A model generated the notes under the pieces. It made no database searches. It worked only from the letters and a program-made list of their open reading frames with translations, and had not been told where the DNA came from. A stretch of DNA of 5,855 nucleotides, taken from positions 1 through 5,855 of the forward strand of contig JAFLTK010000063.1 in assembly GCA_022511505.1 (NCBI GenBank), given 5' to 3'. The DNA is from Muribaculaceae bacterium (lineage in GTDB: Bacteria > Bacteroidota > Bacteroidia > Bacteroidales > Muribaculaceae). Position numbers and translations under genes: made by a program. The first letter of the stretch is position 1, and every line of letters starts with the position of its first letter. Shown here one piece after another: positions 1 through 5,855 of this stretch.

Positions 1-42
1 GCTGCCGCCGCCCATAACGGCTATTTTACCCGGAAAAACCAT
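1..42 (-). CDS. gpsA: Start of glycerol-3-phosphate dehydrogenase (partial, 3' end outside window)
   Basis: Only the first 14 codons are in the window, reading MVFPGKIAVMGGGS on the minus strand. A short lead ending in PGKIAVMGGGS matches the N-terminal beta strand and glycine-rich NAD(P)-binding turn of bacterial GpsA, which in this phylum usually continues into a W-A-T-A stretch. GpsA is a cytoplasmic enzyme that reduces dihydroxyacetone phosphate to sn-glycerol 3-phosphate for phospholipid synthesis. The ATG at 42 lies 37 bases beyond the lysS stop on the same strand, so the two genes are probably co-transcribed. From memory, lysS followed by gpsA is a common order in Bacteroidales. The identification rests on very few residues; another Rossmann-fold dehydrogenase is possible but less likely. 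The start is chosen because it places the nucleotide-binding turn at the expected distance from the N-terminus. Confidence 0.72.
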   Translation of the reverse strand, partial: MVFPGKIAVMGGGS

Positions 43-79
43 CGGTAATGGAATTAAGTGGGTTGATAAAAGGGTCGGT

Positions 80-1816
80 TTACTTGGCGGCTGCCTCTAC
101 CCAGGCAGTGACAGCGTCGAGCGACGGATTGTCAAGCTCCAATTTATATTTCTTGTTGATGCCACAGAGTTCCTGGTGCAACTTGGCGGCTTTACCGACA
201 GTGGCAAGCTGCTCGACGGTGTTGACGCCGGCCTTGTAGAGAGGCGCAACCCACTCGGCGGGAACTCCCACGGCGGCAAACGCTTCCTCGCCGTCGCGAC
301 GCGTCGTCTTCTCGGGACGCATCTGGGGGAACAACAGCACCTCCTGGATTGCCGACTGGCCGGTGATGAGCATCACGAGGCGGTCCATGCCGATACCCAT
401 GCCCGATGTCGGGGGCATACCATACTCGAGGGCGCGGATAAAGTCCTTGTCGATAATCATCGCCTCGTCGTCGCCCTTGGCGGCAAGTTTCATCTGCTCG
501 ACAAAGCGCTCATACTGGTCGATGGGGTCGTTGAGCTCGCTGTAGGCGTTGGCAAGTTCCTTGCCGTTGACCATCAGCTCAAAGCGCTCGGTAAGCTCGG
601 GGTTATTGCGGTGGCGCTTGGTCAGCGGCGACATCTCGATAGGATAGTCGATGATGAAAGTGGGCTGAATGTAGTTGCCTTCACACTTCTCGCCAAAAAT
701 CTCGTCGATAAGTTTGCCCTTGCCCATCGAGTCGTCGACCTCGATGCCCAGCGAACGGGCGGCGTCGCGTAGCGCGACCTCGTCCATGCCGGTGATGTCG
801 ATGCCGGTGTGCTCCTTGATAGCCTCGGTCATGGTGACGCGGCGGAAAGGCGCTTTCAGCGAGATGACGCGGTCGCCAACGGTGACGTCGGTCGTCCCGT
901 TTACCTCGAGGGCGATGCGCTCAATCATCTTCTCGGTGAAAGCCATCATCCAGTTGTAGTCCTTGTAGGCAACATAGATTTCCATGCAAGTGAACTCGGG
1001 ATTGTGGGTGCGGTCCATGCCCTCGTTGCGGAAGTTGCGCGAAAATTCATAGACGCCCTCAAAGCCACCGACTATCAATCGCTTGAGATACAACTCGTTG
1101 GCGATACGCAGGTAGAGAGGAATGTCGAGCGCATTGTGGTGGGTGATGAACGGACGGGCCGCTGCGCCGCCGGGAATGGCCTGAAGCACCGGCGTCTCGA
1201 CCTCCATGTATCCGTTCTCGTTGAAATAGTTGCGCATCGAGGTGAACACCTTGTTGCGCTTGATGAAAATCTCCTTGACGCCGTCGTTGACAACCAGATC
1301 GACATAACGGCGGCGATAGCGCAACTCAGGGTCGTCGAAGGCGTCGTAGGTCACTCCGTCTTTCACTTTCACGATAGGGAGCGGACGCAGCGACTTGCTC
1401 AGCAACGTCAGCGAGCGCGCGTGAACCGTGATTTCGCCCATCTGGGTGCGGAACACCTCGCCCGTGATGCCGACAAAGTCGCCAATGTCGAGCAACTTCT
1501 TAAACACCACGTTATAAAGGTCCTTGTCCTCACCGGGGCAGAGGTCATCTCGGCTGATATAGACCTGGATGCGTCCCTCCGAATCCTGCAACTCGATAAA
1601 CGACGCTTTGCCCATGATGCGGCGGCTCATCACACGGCCCGCAATCGAAACCTGACGCAACTCGGCGGCCGAGTCATCAAACTGTGACTTGATATCACTC
1701 GTATAGGCAGTCACCGGAAACTCCGCTGCCGGATAAGGGTCAATCCCGCGTCGGCGAAGTTCCTCAAGGCTCCCGCGACGCACTATCTCTTGTTCGCTTA
1801 ATTCAAGAATATTCAT
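80..1816 (-). CDS. lysS: Lysyl-tRNA synthetase, class II
   Basis: This cytoplasmic enzyme charges tRNA-Lys with lysine using ATP. The 578-residue product shows the full class II layout. An OB-fold anticodon-binding domain lies at about residues 55-140 (VSIAGRVMSRRIMGKASF, then a QVYI strand). The catalytic domain spans about 165-503. It has a motif 1 region near 205-223 (ETPVLQ, IPGGAAARPF), motif 2 at 262-281 (FRNEGMDRTHNPEF, with Arg263 and Glu265), a substrate-pocket stretch LANAYSELNDP at 421-431, and motif 3 at 472-483 (GMGIGMDRL, with Arg479). E. coli LysS (505 residues) ends at the equivalent of about residue 503 (FPQMRPEK). Here about 75 more residues follow, forming a helical module of the kind seen in Bacteroidales LysRS. 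The start at 1816 gives the expected N-terminus and lies about 30 bases from a -7 promoter element. The gene is clearly more GC-rich than the genes to its right. No frameshift or missing motif was seen. Confidence 0.97.
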   Translation of the reverse strand: MNILELSEQEIVRRGSLEELRRRGIDPYPAAEFPVTAYTSDIKSQFDDSAAELRQVSIAGRVMSRRIMGKASFIELQDSEGRIQVYISRDDLCPGEDKDLYNVVFKKLLDIGDFVGITGEVFRTQMGEITVHARSLTLLSKSLRPLPIVKVKDGVTYDAFDDPELRYRRRYVDLVVNDGVKEIFIKRNKVFTSMRNYFNENGYMEVETPVLQAIPGGAAARPFITHHNALDIPLYLRIANELYLKRLIVGGFEGVYEFSRNFRNEGMDRTHNPEFTCMEIYVAYKDYNWMMAFTEKMIERIALEVNGTTDVTVGDRVISLKAPFRRVTMTEAIKEHTGIDITGMDEVALRDAARSLGIEVDDSMGKGKLIDEIFGEKCEGNYIQPTFIIDYPIEMSPLTKRHRNNPELTERFELMVNGKELANAYSELNDPIDQYERFVEQMKLAAKGDDEAMIIDKDFIRALEYGMPPTSGMGIGMDRLVMLITGQSAIQEVLLFPQMRPEKTTRRDGEEAFAAVGVPAEWVAPLYKAGVNTVEQLATVGKAAKLHQELCGINKKYKLELDNPSLDAVTAWVEAAAK

Positions 1817-1846
1817 CAGATTAAACTGTTTTTACACAATAATTCG

Positions 1847-1854
1847 CAAAGATA
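1847..1854 (-). promoter_or_regulatory. Bacteroidota -7 promoter element for lysS
   Basis: On the minus strand this reads TATCTTTG, an exact match to the Bacteroidota sigma-ABfr -7 consensus TAnnTTTG. It lies 30 bases upstream of the lysS ATG, implying a leader of roughly 25 bases. No TTTG is visible at the expected -33 spacing of 19-21 bases, so support comes from the -7 box and its position only. Confidence 0.6.
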
Positions 1855-1972
1855 ATCAAAATCCCCGACATTCCCCTCTCCACCGCCTAAAAAACCGGAA
1901 CAACCGCATCAAAATATTTCAAAATATATTTAAAGAGTTCACGAAGATACTCACTGTTTTTAAGACAGACGC

Positions 1973-1987
1973 CTTTGACGGTCAAAG
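1973..1987. repeat. Short dyad CTTTGAC-G-GTCAAAG
   Basis: Two perfect 7-base arms are separated by one base. The spacer is too short for a hairpin that pairs every base, so the sequence is better read as a possible binding site for a dimeric protein, or as a smaller hairpin with the inner bases unpaired. It lies about 157 bases upstream of the lysS start and about 120 bases upstream of its -7 box, rather far for a lysS operator. Chance occurrence is possible. Confidence 0.35.
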
Positions 1988-2010
1988 AGAATGAAATCAC
2001 TGCCATATCG

Positions 2011-2047
2011 CGCCGGCCCTCTCAACGTCAAGTTTTGAGGGCCGGCG
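2011..2047. terminator. GC-rich hairpin, possible terminator for the lipoprotein gene
   Basis: The arms CGCCGGCCCTC (2011-2021) and GAGGGCCGGCG (2037-2047) pair perfectly over 11 bp around a 15-base loop. An alternative fold closes the loop further by pairing TCAA with TTGA across a 2-base bulge. It lies about 90 bases beyond the stop of the minus-strand lipoprotein gene and upstream of lysS, so it could end the lipoprotein transcript. Neither strand shows a run of T after the stem, so this is not a canonical intrinsic terminator. A structured RNA end, a REP-like element or a remnant of a mobile element are alternatives. The stem itself is clear; its function is not. Confidence 0.45.
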
Positions 2048-2068
2048 ACAGTATCCATTGGTGCAACA

Positions 2069-2106
2069 GGAACACAGGTTCGCATCACCCAAAACATCAG
2101 TGTTCC
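2069..2106. repeat. 7-bp inverted repeat GGAACAC / GTGTTCC
   Basis: The arms at 2069-2075 and 2100-2106 are perfectly complementary, with 24 bases between them. The repeat lies 32 bases past the lipoprotein stop on the minus strand and could form a weak stem in that transcript's 3' end. At this arm length and spacing it may be chance. Confidence 0.25.
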
Positions 2107-2137
2107 AAATAATCAAATGTCGCCACTGTATCAAATC

Positions 2138-3367
2138 TTAGAATTTGCGGGCAACCATTTTTTCGTGAAGGATTGTTTTCCCATCCTTAACAACTGACAA
2201 TTGTGCTTCATCAGGTCCATCAACTAAATACATATATCCGTTATTTTCAAAGACTATAGCTTTCTTATCTTCATTATAAAGCCCGTTATAAATTATTAAA
2301 TCCGGTTGCTCATTCATTGATTGACCATTCTTCCAAGAAGCATATCTATATGTATCATTATGCATTTCATCTATGCGTACACGGTAATTGGTGGTACAAA
2401 ATAACATAGCAATTTGAGAAAAATCGCGAATTGATGGATGTAGCCAGTATCCACCATCATCACCAATATAGTCAAAACGTTTACCGTTAAATTTATATAA
2501 GTTATAACGATCAGTTAATTCATCGTCTATTAGTTCGGGGACATACAAGATATTGGTTTGAGGATTAAACCTATAAAGCCAATCCCAACCTTCTCCCATA
2601 TATGTTTTGAAATACCAATCGGCTATCGTATATTCTCTTGCCGTACAGTTTCCGCTCCATTCATTGGGTCCTTCATCAAAAATTGAAACATATTCAAGAC
2701 GGTTGTCATTGATCCTAAAAGCCTTCATTTGAGCATAAGCCCAATTGCCCGCCTGACGGACATAGGTATGTGCGAGATAATACGTTTCGCCATTATCTGC
2801 TTGAAGTGAATAAAGCCCTGCAACCGCACAACCCATTTCTCCTTCTTCCCATGAAGCATAATCTAATTCATTGATGCCACATTCATATACATAAACTCCA
2901 TCATTTGAAGCAAACTGAAGCAAGCAGCCCCAAGCGATCATCGTGCCGCCATCATGTGTATCCCAATCATATAGTTTAACAAGGCCGTCTTCTGACTTAT
3001 GGATATCTACATATCCGCGTTCTTTCATGAGAGGAAAATCATAAGTCAAGGTTGCCGGATCATTTTTTACCAATAGTCGCAATTCATCGTTATACATTCT
3101 GTGAATATACAACCCATCTTCAGTGGCATAAATCGAGTCCAACTTTTCGACTATTTTCTTTTCCGCTTCTTCAATGGTTGAATATTCAAACCCTATCTCT
3201 GCGAATAAATCAGATTTATCATTAGGCATGACTACTTTTTGAGGATGAAATTTTAGTTCGACCTCTTTTTGGGCCTCTTCACGTTGTTTATTTGAATTAC
3301 ATCCTACGATTACAAATCCGACAAGAATGTAACAAATCAAATGGGTAATATAACATATCGTTTTCAT
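2138..3367 (-). CDS. Predicted lipoprotein of unknown function
   Basis: The 409-residue product starts with a short basic N-terminus, a hydrophobic stretch (residues 8-21) and a lipobox I-V-G-C. Cys23 is therefore the predicted lipidated residue after signal peptidase II cleavage. The residues that follow (NSNKQREEAQKE) are polar and charged, which in Bacteroidota can favour export to the cell surface, although no strict export signal is present. After a helical-looking region (about 24-80) the protein is rich in aromatic residues and probably beta strands. The stretch LYDWDTHDGGTM (132-143) resembles a Y-x-W-D-x-x-x-G-G-T motif that I recall from uncharacterised Bacteroidales lipoproteins. 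Near the C-terminus LYKFNGKRFDYIG (290-302) looks like another strand-turn-strand unit. No enzyme motif is visible. An open frame extends upstream to 3541, but the ATG at 3367 is chosen because it begins the signal peptide and lies downstream of a strong promoter. It is transcribed divergently from the ATPase unit, and no functional link is evident. Confidence 0.83.
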   Translation of the reverse strand: MKTICYITHLICYILVGFVIVGCNSNKQREEAQKEVELKFHPQKVVMPNDKSDLFAEIGFEYSTIEEAEKKIVEKLDSIYATEDGLYIHRMYNDELRLLVKNDPATLTYDFPLMKERGYVDIHKSEDGLVKLYDWDTHDGGTMIAWGCLLQFASNDGVYVYECGINELDYASWEEGEMGCAVAGLYSLQADNGETYYLAHTYVRQAGNWAYAQMKAFRINDNRLEYVSIFDEGPNEWSGNCTAREYTIADWYFKTYMGEGWDWLYRFNPQTNILYVPELIDDELTDRYNLYKFNGKRFDYIGDDGGYWLHPSIRDFSQIAMLFCTTNYRVRIDEMHNDTYRYASWKNGQSMNEQPDLIIYNGLYNEDKKAIVFENNGYMYLVDGPDEAQLSVVKDGKTILHEKMVARKF

Positions 3368-3447
3368 AATACTGAAGTTATAGTGGTATGAAGAATTTAA
3401 TAACTTTGTAGAGTACATATTCCTCTCAATGGTGAATACACCTACTG

Positions 3448-3479
3448 CAAAAATAAGCATACAATTCGTTTTTATCAAA
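3448..3479 (-). promoter_or_regulatory. Bacteroidota-type promoter for the lipoprotein gene
   Basis: Read on the minus strand, TTTG (3476-3479) is followed after exactly 20 bases by TATTTTTG (3448-3455). Both boxes match the sigma-ABfr consensus TTTG-N19-21-TAnnTTTG. Initiation would fall near 3442, giving a leader of about 75 bases before the ATG at 3367. This places the start of transcription inside the upstream extension of the open frame and so supports the shorter 409-residue protein. Confidence 0.75.
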
Positions 3480-3561
3480 AATTTAAAGAAAATATCAGGG
3501 CAACCGTTCCAAGAAATCGATGAATTTCTATAAAAAATCAACTTGCATTAAAAAATCTCAA

Positions 3562-3599
3562 TTTGCGAACGTTCAGTTCGCAATATATCCCTACCTTTG
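3562..3599 (+). promoter_or_regulatory. Promoter for the ATPase operon, with non-ideal -33 spacing
   Basis: TACCTTTG at 3592-3599 is an exact -7 match (TAnnTTTG) 20 bases before the ATPase ATG, predicting a short A-rich leader of about 15 bases and no Shine-Dalgarno sequence. The nearest upstream TTTG is at 3562-3565, which leaves a 26-base spacer instead of the usual 19-21. The canonical -33 position is instead occupied by the inverted repeat at 3563-3583. The promoter may therefore be intrinsically weak or depend on a regulator. Confidence 0.65.
3563..3583. promoter_or_regulatory. Candidate operator dyad in the ATPase promoter
   Basis: TTGCGAAC (3563-3570) and GTTCGCAA (3576-3583) are perfect 8-bp inverted repeats around the 5-base spacer GTTCA. 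The dyad covers the place where the -33 box should be and ends 8 bases before the -7 box. A bound dimeric regulator would compete with RNA polymerase there, or could recruit it. It precedes the predicted transcription start, so it is more likely a DNA site than an RNA hairpin. No regulator gene is present in the window; it could be encoded downstream or elsewhere. Confidence 0.6.
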
Positions 3600-3619
3600 C
3601 ACCGTAAACCAAAAAACAC

Positions 3620-5551
3620 ATGAAAACTAATTACAGTATTAAGAATTTCAGAGCATTTGGAGAAGATGGGGTTAAAGTTCCTATCACACCCATTACAATA
3701 CTTACCGGATGCAATAGTTCGGGGAAAAGCAGTATTGCAAAGTCTATCCTACTTCTTGATACTTTTCTGTCTAAGGTAAAGAAAGCCATTGAGAGTAAAA
3801 GTAAGATAGAATTTGAAAATTATGCTCTGGATTTCAGCGGGCATCCACTGAATCTGCTTGGCCGTTTTGATAAAGTTCTCAACACATCATCTTCAACCGG
3901 AGAGATAGAGTTTAGATATACGTCTAAAAATGGATTAGATGTAATTCTTGTTTTTGTTACAAGAAAAGAAGATGCATTAAACCGTGGTTATCTGAAGGAA
4001 ATTTCTATTGCAAAGGGGGACGAAGAGGTCTTTAAGTCATCGGAAGGCTCATGTAAAATAAACATGCTTCCCTTTTTTAATGAGTATTTAGAGTATTCAA
4101 AGGAAAAAATTAATACAATCGACCCTCGCATTAATGATGGCGGTTACTTTGCTATGGAATATGCAAAAAGTCACAAGATTTCTAATAAATCAATTGATTG
4201 GGCTAAAGATAATGATTCGTTATTCCATATCCCTTTATTAGATAAATTTGGTCATCTTAGGAAAAAAGATTTCCTCCCCACGATGCTTGATATTTTATCT
4301 AAAAACAGTGTCGATGTATATGGCTTAGAACATGTTCTTCGCCTTATAAATGAAGATTTTGCAGATTCAGAATTCAACACATTCGTAGACTTTATTAAGG
4401 AGTGTGAGAAAGAATGGATGGCTAGTTTCGATAATGGAATAGAAAAAGCCTTTGATGACATGTGTAAATCCACGTCTGATTTTCCAAAGGATTGGAGCCA
4501 CGCTGACACAAATATTAAAATGTCCGAAAAGGTATGGAGACTATTCCTAAAAAGATTTGTAGATAAAAAATTAAATGGAAAGAAGCTCAAGTTCCCGTTT
4601 ATTCTAACAACACTTGTAAATTGTGGGAATATCATAGGATTACCAATTGACTCGTCTTTTGGTGAGCGAGTTTCCGTACCGGAGTTTGATGACTGGTTCA
4701 GCGAAAATGTCTATATTACAAGACACAATCTGTGGGAAGACTTCAAGGATTATGTAGAAAAACAACTACAAAAATCCCTTATGCCTGAATGGAGTTCAGC
4801 ACTTTTTTATGTAGGTTCTTCGCGCGTAGACGTTAGAAGATTATATACATTTGATACAAGAAATGATTTTTCTGATTTATTAAAACGTTATCTTGATGGA
4901 AGACGTGATTTTATTAGATTGCCTGTAGACGCTGATGAAGAAGAATATGAACCTGATGTCTTTTTAAACAAATGGCTGCAAAGATTTAACATTTGCGACT
5001 CAGCGTCTATTAACCTTGATTCAGAAGGATTGGGCGTAAGTATCAAACTTAATAAGGGTGATGATACGTATCTTTTAGCCGATGAAGGATATGGTATTAC
5101 TCAATTATTCTCTATCTTATTAGAAATAGAAACAGCCATTCAATTAGCCTATATAAAAAGTTTCTCATGGGAACATAAATGCTTTTGTAGAGATAGGTAT
5201 ACCGAAAAAATATTGTTTCCTGAGCAAACTATTATTATTGAAGAGCCGGAAATACATCTCCATCCGAAATTTCAATCTATGCTTGCTGACATGTTTGCTG
5301 AGGCAATGGAGAATTACAACATCCATTTTATCATCGAGACCCATTCTGAATACCTTATCCGCCGCATTCAACTAAGAGTGGCAGAGAAAAAGATTGACCC
5401 CAAGAAAATATCTGTCATATATGTTGATGAGAATAAGCACGCTTATGACTTGGGTCTCAAAGATAATGGAAAGTTCTCAGAGGATTTTGGTCCCGGCTTC
5501 TTTGATGAAGCAGATAATGCCGCAATTCAATTATTTGAATTAACTAATTGA
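3620..5551 (+). CDS. AAA/ABC-like ATPase with DUF3696-type C-terminus (OLD-like, COG4938-like)
   Basis: The 643-residue product is a predicted cytoplasmic ATPase of the SMC/Rad50/OLD-like group. It starts with IKNFRAFGEDG (7-17), the usual first strand of such proteins. Next come a Walker A motif GCNSSGKSS (30-38, Lys36), a long divergent central region of about residues 60-390, and YVGSSRVDVRRLYTF (397-411), which resembles the Y-x-G-x-x-R element of DUF3696 ATPases. The ABC-type signature position is DEGYGITQ (488-495). Walker B is TIIIEEPEIHLHP (537-549), and the switch histidine lies in ETHSEYLIRR (573-582, His575). The end, with GPGFFDEA at 624-631, fits the short DUF3696 tail. No TOPRIM nuclease domain follows, unlike true OLD or GajA proteins, so catalysis beyond ATP hydrolysis would need a partner. 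The next gene starts 2 bases after the stop, implying an operon. The gene is AT-rich compared with lysS, suggesting horizontal acquisition. The ATPase assignment is firm; a phage-defence role is inferred. Confidence 0.88.
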   Translation: MKTNYSIKNFRAFGEDGVKVPITPITILTGCNSSGKSSIAKSILLLDTFLSKVKKAIESKSKIEFENYALDFSGHPLNLLGRFDKVLNTSSSTGEIEFRYTSKNGLDVILVFVTRKEDALNRGYLKEISIAKGDEEVFKSSEGSCKINMLPFFNEYLEYSKEKINTIDPRINDGGYFAMEYAKSHKISNKSIDWAKDNDSLFHIPLLDKFGHLRKKDFLPTMLDILSKNSVDVYGLEHVLRLINEDFADSEFNTFVDFIKECEKEWMASFDNGIEKAFDDMCKSTSDFPKDWSHADTNIKMSEKVWRLFLKRFVDKKLNGKKLKFPFILTTLVNCGNIIGLPIDSSFGERVSVPEFDDWFSENVYITRHNLWEDFKDYVEKQLQKSLMPEWSSALFYVGSSRVDVRRLYTFDTRNDFSDLLKRYLDGRRDFIRLPVDADEEEYEPDVFLNKWLQRFNICDSASINLDSEGLGVSIKLNKGDDTYLLADEGYGITQLFSILLEIETAIQLAYIKSFSWEHKCFCRDRYTEKILFPEQTIIIEEPEIHLHPKFQSMLADMFAEAMENYNIHFIIETHSEYLIRRIQLRVAEKKIDPKKISVIYVDENKHAYDLGLKDNGKFSEDFGPGFFDEADNAAIQLFELTN

Positions 5552-5553
5552 AT

Positions 5554-5855
5554 ATGGCTACGCATAGACTTTTTTGTAATTTAAATACTCTTTCTGAGAT
5601 TATAAGGCTTCGGAAAGAGCGGCCTTATAGCACAGTATTCTCCACAATCGATAAATTAAGCGATTTATATATAGAGTGTACCGATAAGTCACAAATAATA
5701 AAAAGTGCCGGTTCCAATCCTATCTTGAATAAACTTATAAAGCGACCCAATAGGACCTTTCAGTTTGTAGAATCACTTAAAAAAGAAATATCTTCACCCC
5801 AAGCAGATGATATATTTCTTCTACTTCCACCACTGTCATCTCAGTACTCGGGATA
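5554..5855 (+). CDS. Unknown protein, partner gene of the ATPase (partial, 3' end outside window)
   Basis: An open frame begins with ATG at 5554, two bases after the ATPase stop, and stays open for 100 codons to the window edge. The visible N-terminal part begins MATHRLFCNLNTLSEIIRLR and includes a mixed helical region (CTDKSQIIKSAG, 42-53), a basic stretch NKLIKRPNRTFQF (59-71), and DDIFLLLPPLSSQYSG (85-100). DDIFLLLPPL looks like a buried beta strand followed by a loop. There is no signal peptide or membrane segment, so the protein is probably cytoplasmic. I do not recognise the family, and no nuclease, toxin or DNA-binding motif is evident in this part. The tight spacing suggests translational coupling with the ATPase and a shared function, possibly as the effector or a second subunit. 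AT-rich composition matches the ATPase gene. The real length and any catalytic domain lie outside the window. Confidence 0.78.
   Translation, partial: MATHRLFCNLNTLSEIIRLRKERPYSTVFSTIDKLSDLYIECTDKSQIIKSAGSNPILNKLIKRPNRTFQFVESLKKEISSPQADDIFLLLPPLSSQYSG

Larger units (their letters stand above)
1817..2137. other. Intergenic region between lysS and the lipoprotein gene; no gene seen
   Basis: This 321-base stretch contains no credible coding sequence or recognisable tRNA or rRNA. It holds the lysS -7 box, an AT-rich tract at about 1909-1935 with the 9-mer TCAAAATAT repeated directly ten bases apart (1909 and 1919), a short dyad at 1973-1987, a GC-rich hairpin at 2011-2047, and a 7-bp inverted repeat spanning 2069-2106. 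Composition changes from GC-rich core sequence on the left to AT-rich accessory sequence on the right, so this is where an insertion or rearrangement boundary would lie. No direct repeats flanking an insert, tRNA-derived attachment site or transposase remnant could be identified. Confidence 0.6.

Noticed and set aside
176..1687. Long plus-strand open frames inside lysS (for example 176-772 and 809-1687)
   Set aside because: They lie opposite a fully conserved lysS and arise from its GC-rich codon use. Their translations show no domain, and no promoter precedes them.
1909..1935. AT-rich direct repeat TCAAAATAT (1909 and 1919) as a promoter or replication iteron
   Set aside because: There are only two copies, no spacing matches the TAnnTTTG consensus, and no replication gene is nearby.
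3401..3408. TAACTTTG on the plus strand, a -7 box match
   Set aside because: There is no TTTG at the right distance upstream, and it lies over 200 bases from the ATPase start, which has a closer exact match at 3592-3599. Chance is the likelier explanation in AT-rich DNA.
3368..3541. Upstream extension of the lipoprotein frame to an ATG at 3541, giving 467 residues
   Set aside because: It would bury the signal peptide and lipobox 58 residues inside the protein, and the strong promoter at 3448-3479 starts transcription downstream of that ATG.
4252..5371. Minus-strand open frames inside the ATPase gene (4252-4635 and 5165-5371)
   Set aside because: They are antisense to a conserved ATPase reading frame and show no recognisable motif or promoter.
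5572..5604. Resemblance of FCNLNTLSEII in the partner protein to the PIN/VapC start F-L-D-T-N-x-L-S-E
   Set aside because: The catalytic aspartate would be replaced by asparagine and the strand preceding it is too short. The similarity is too small to name a PIN nuclease without the rest of the protein.
1..5855. CRISPR array, tRNA or rRNA gene, insertion sequence or transposase
   Set aside because: No regularly spaced repeats, no recognisable tRNA or rRNA sequence and no transposase motif were seen on either strand.

Overview
The window looks like a chromosomal segment from a Bacteroidota species, most likely order Bacteroidales. A Muribaculaceae-type gut commensal is possible, but that is only an impression from the LysRS sequence. 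Three things point this way. The lysyl-tRNA synthetase carries an extra C-terminal domain of the Bacteroidales type, and what appears to be gpsA follows it directly. Upstream sites match the Bacteroidota sigma-ABfr promoter (-33 TTTG, -7 TAnnTTTG). No gene start shows a convincing Shine-Dalgarno sequence.

Left part (1-1816, minus strand): a GC-rich core housekeeping unit. It has a complete lysS and, 37 bases downstream, the first 14 codons of a second gene that reads like gpsA (glycerol-3-phosphate dehydrogenase). A TATCTTTG -7 element lies just ahead of lysS.

Middle (1817-2137): a 321-base intergenic stretch with no credible gene. It holds an AT-rich tract, a short dyad, a strong GC-rich hairpin and a weaker inverted repeat. 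Base composition drops here, from the GC-rich core genes to AT-rich genes on the right.

Right part (2138-5855): AT-rich accessory DNA with two divergent units. On the minus strand is a 409-residue predicted lipoprotein of unknown function, with a textbook Bacteroidota promoter (TTTG-N20-TATTTTTG). On the plus strand is a two-gene unit. Its first gene is a 643-residue OLD/ABC-like AAA ATPase with a DUF3696-like C-terminus. The second gene starts 2 bases after the ATPase stop, matches no family I recognise, and runs off the window after 100 codons. A perfect 8-bp dyad (TTGCGAAC-N5-GTTCGCAA) sits in the promoter of this unit.

The ATPase plus a tightly coupled unknown protein resembles the layout of ATPase-effector anti-phage systems such as Septu, PARIS and Gabija. 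This is the most interesting part of the window. A defence role is an inference from architecture and context, and the second gene is incomplete here.
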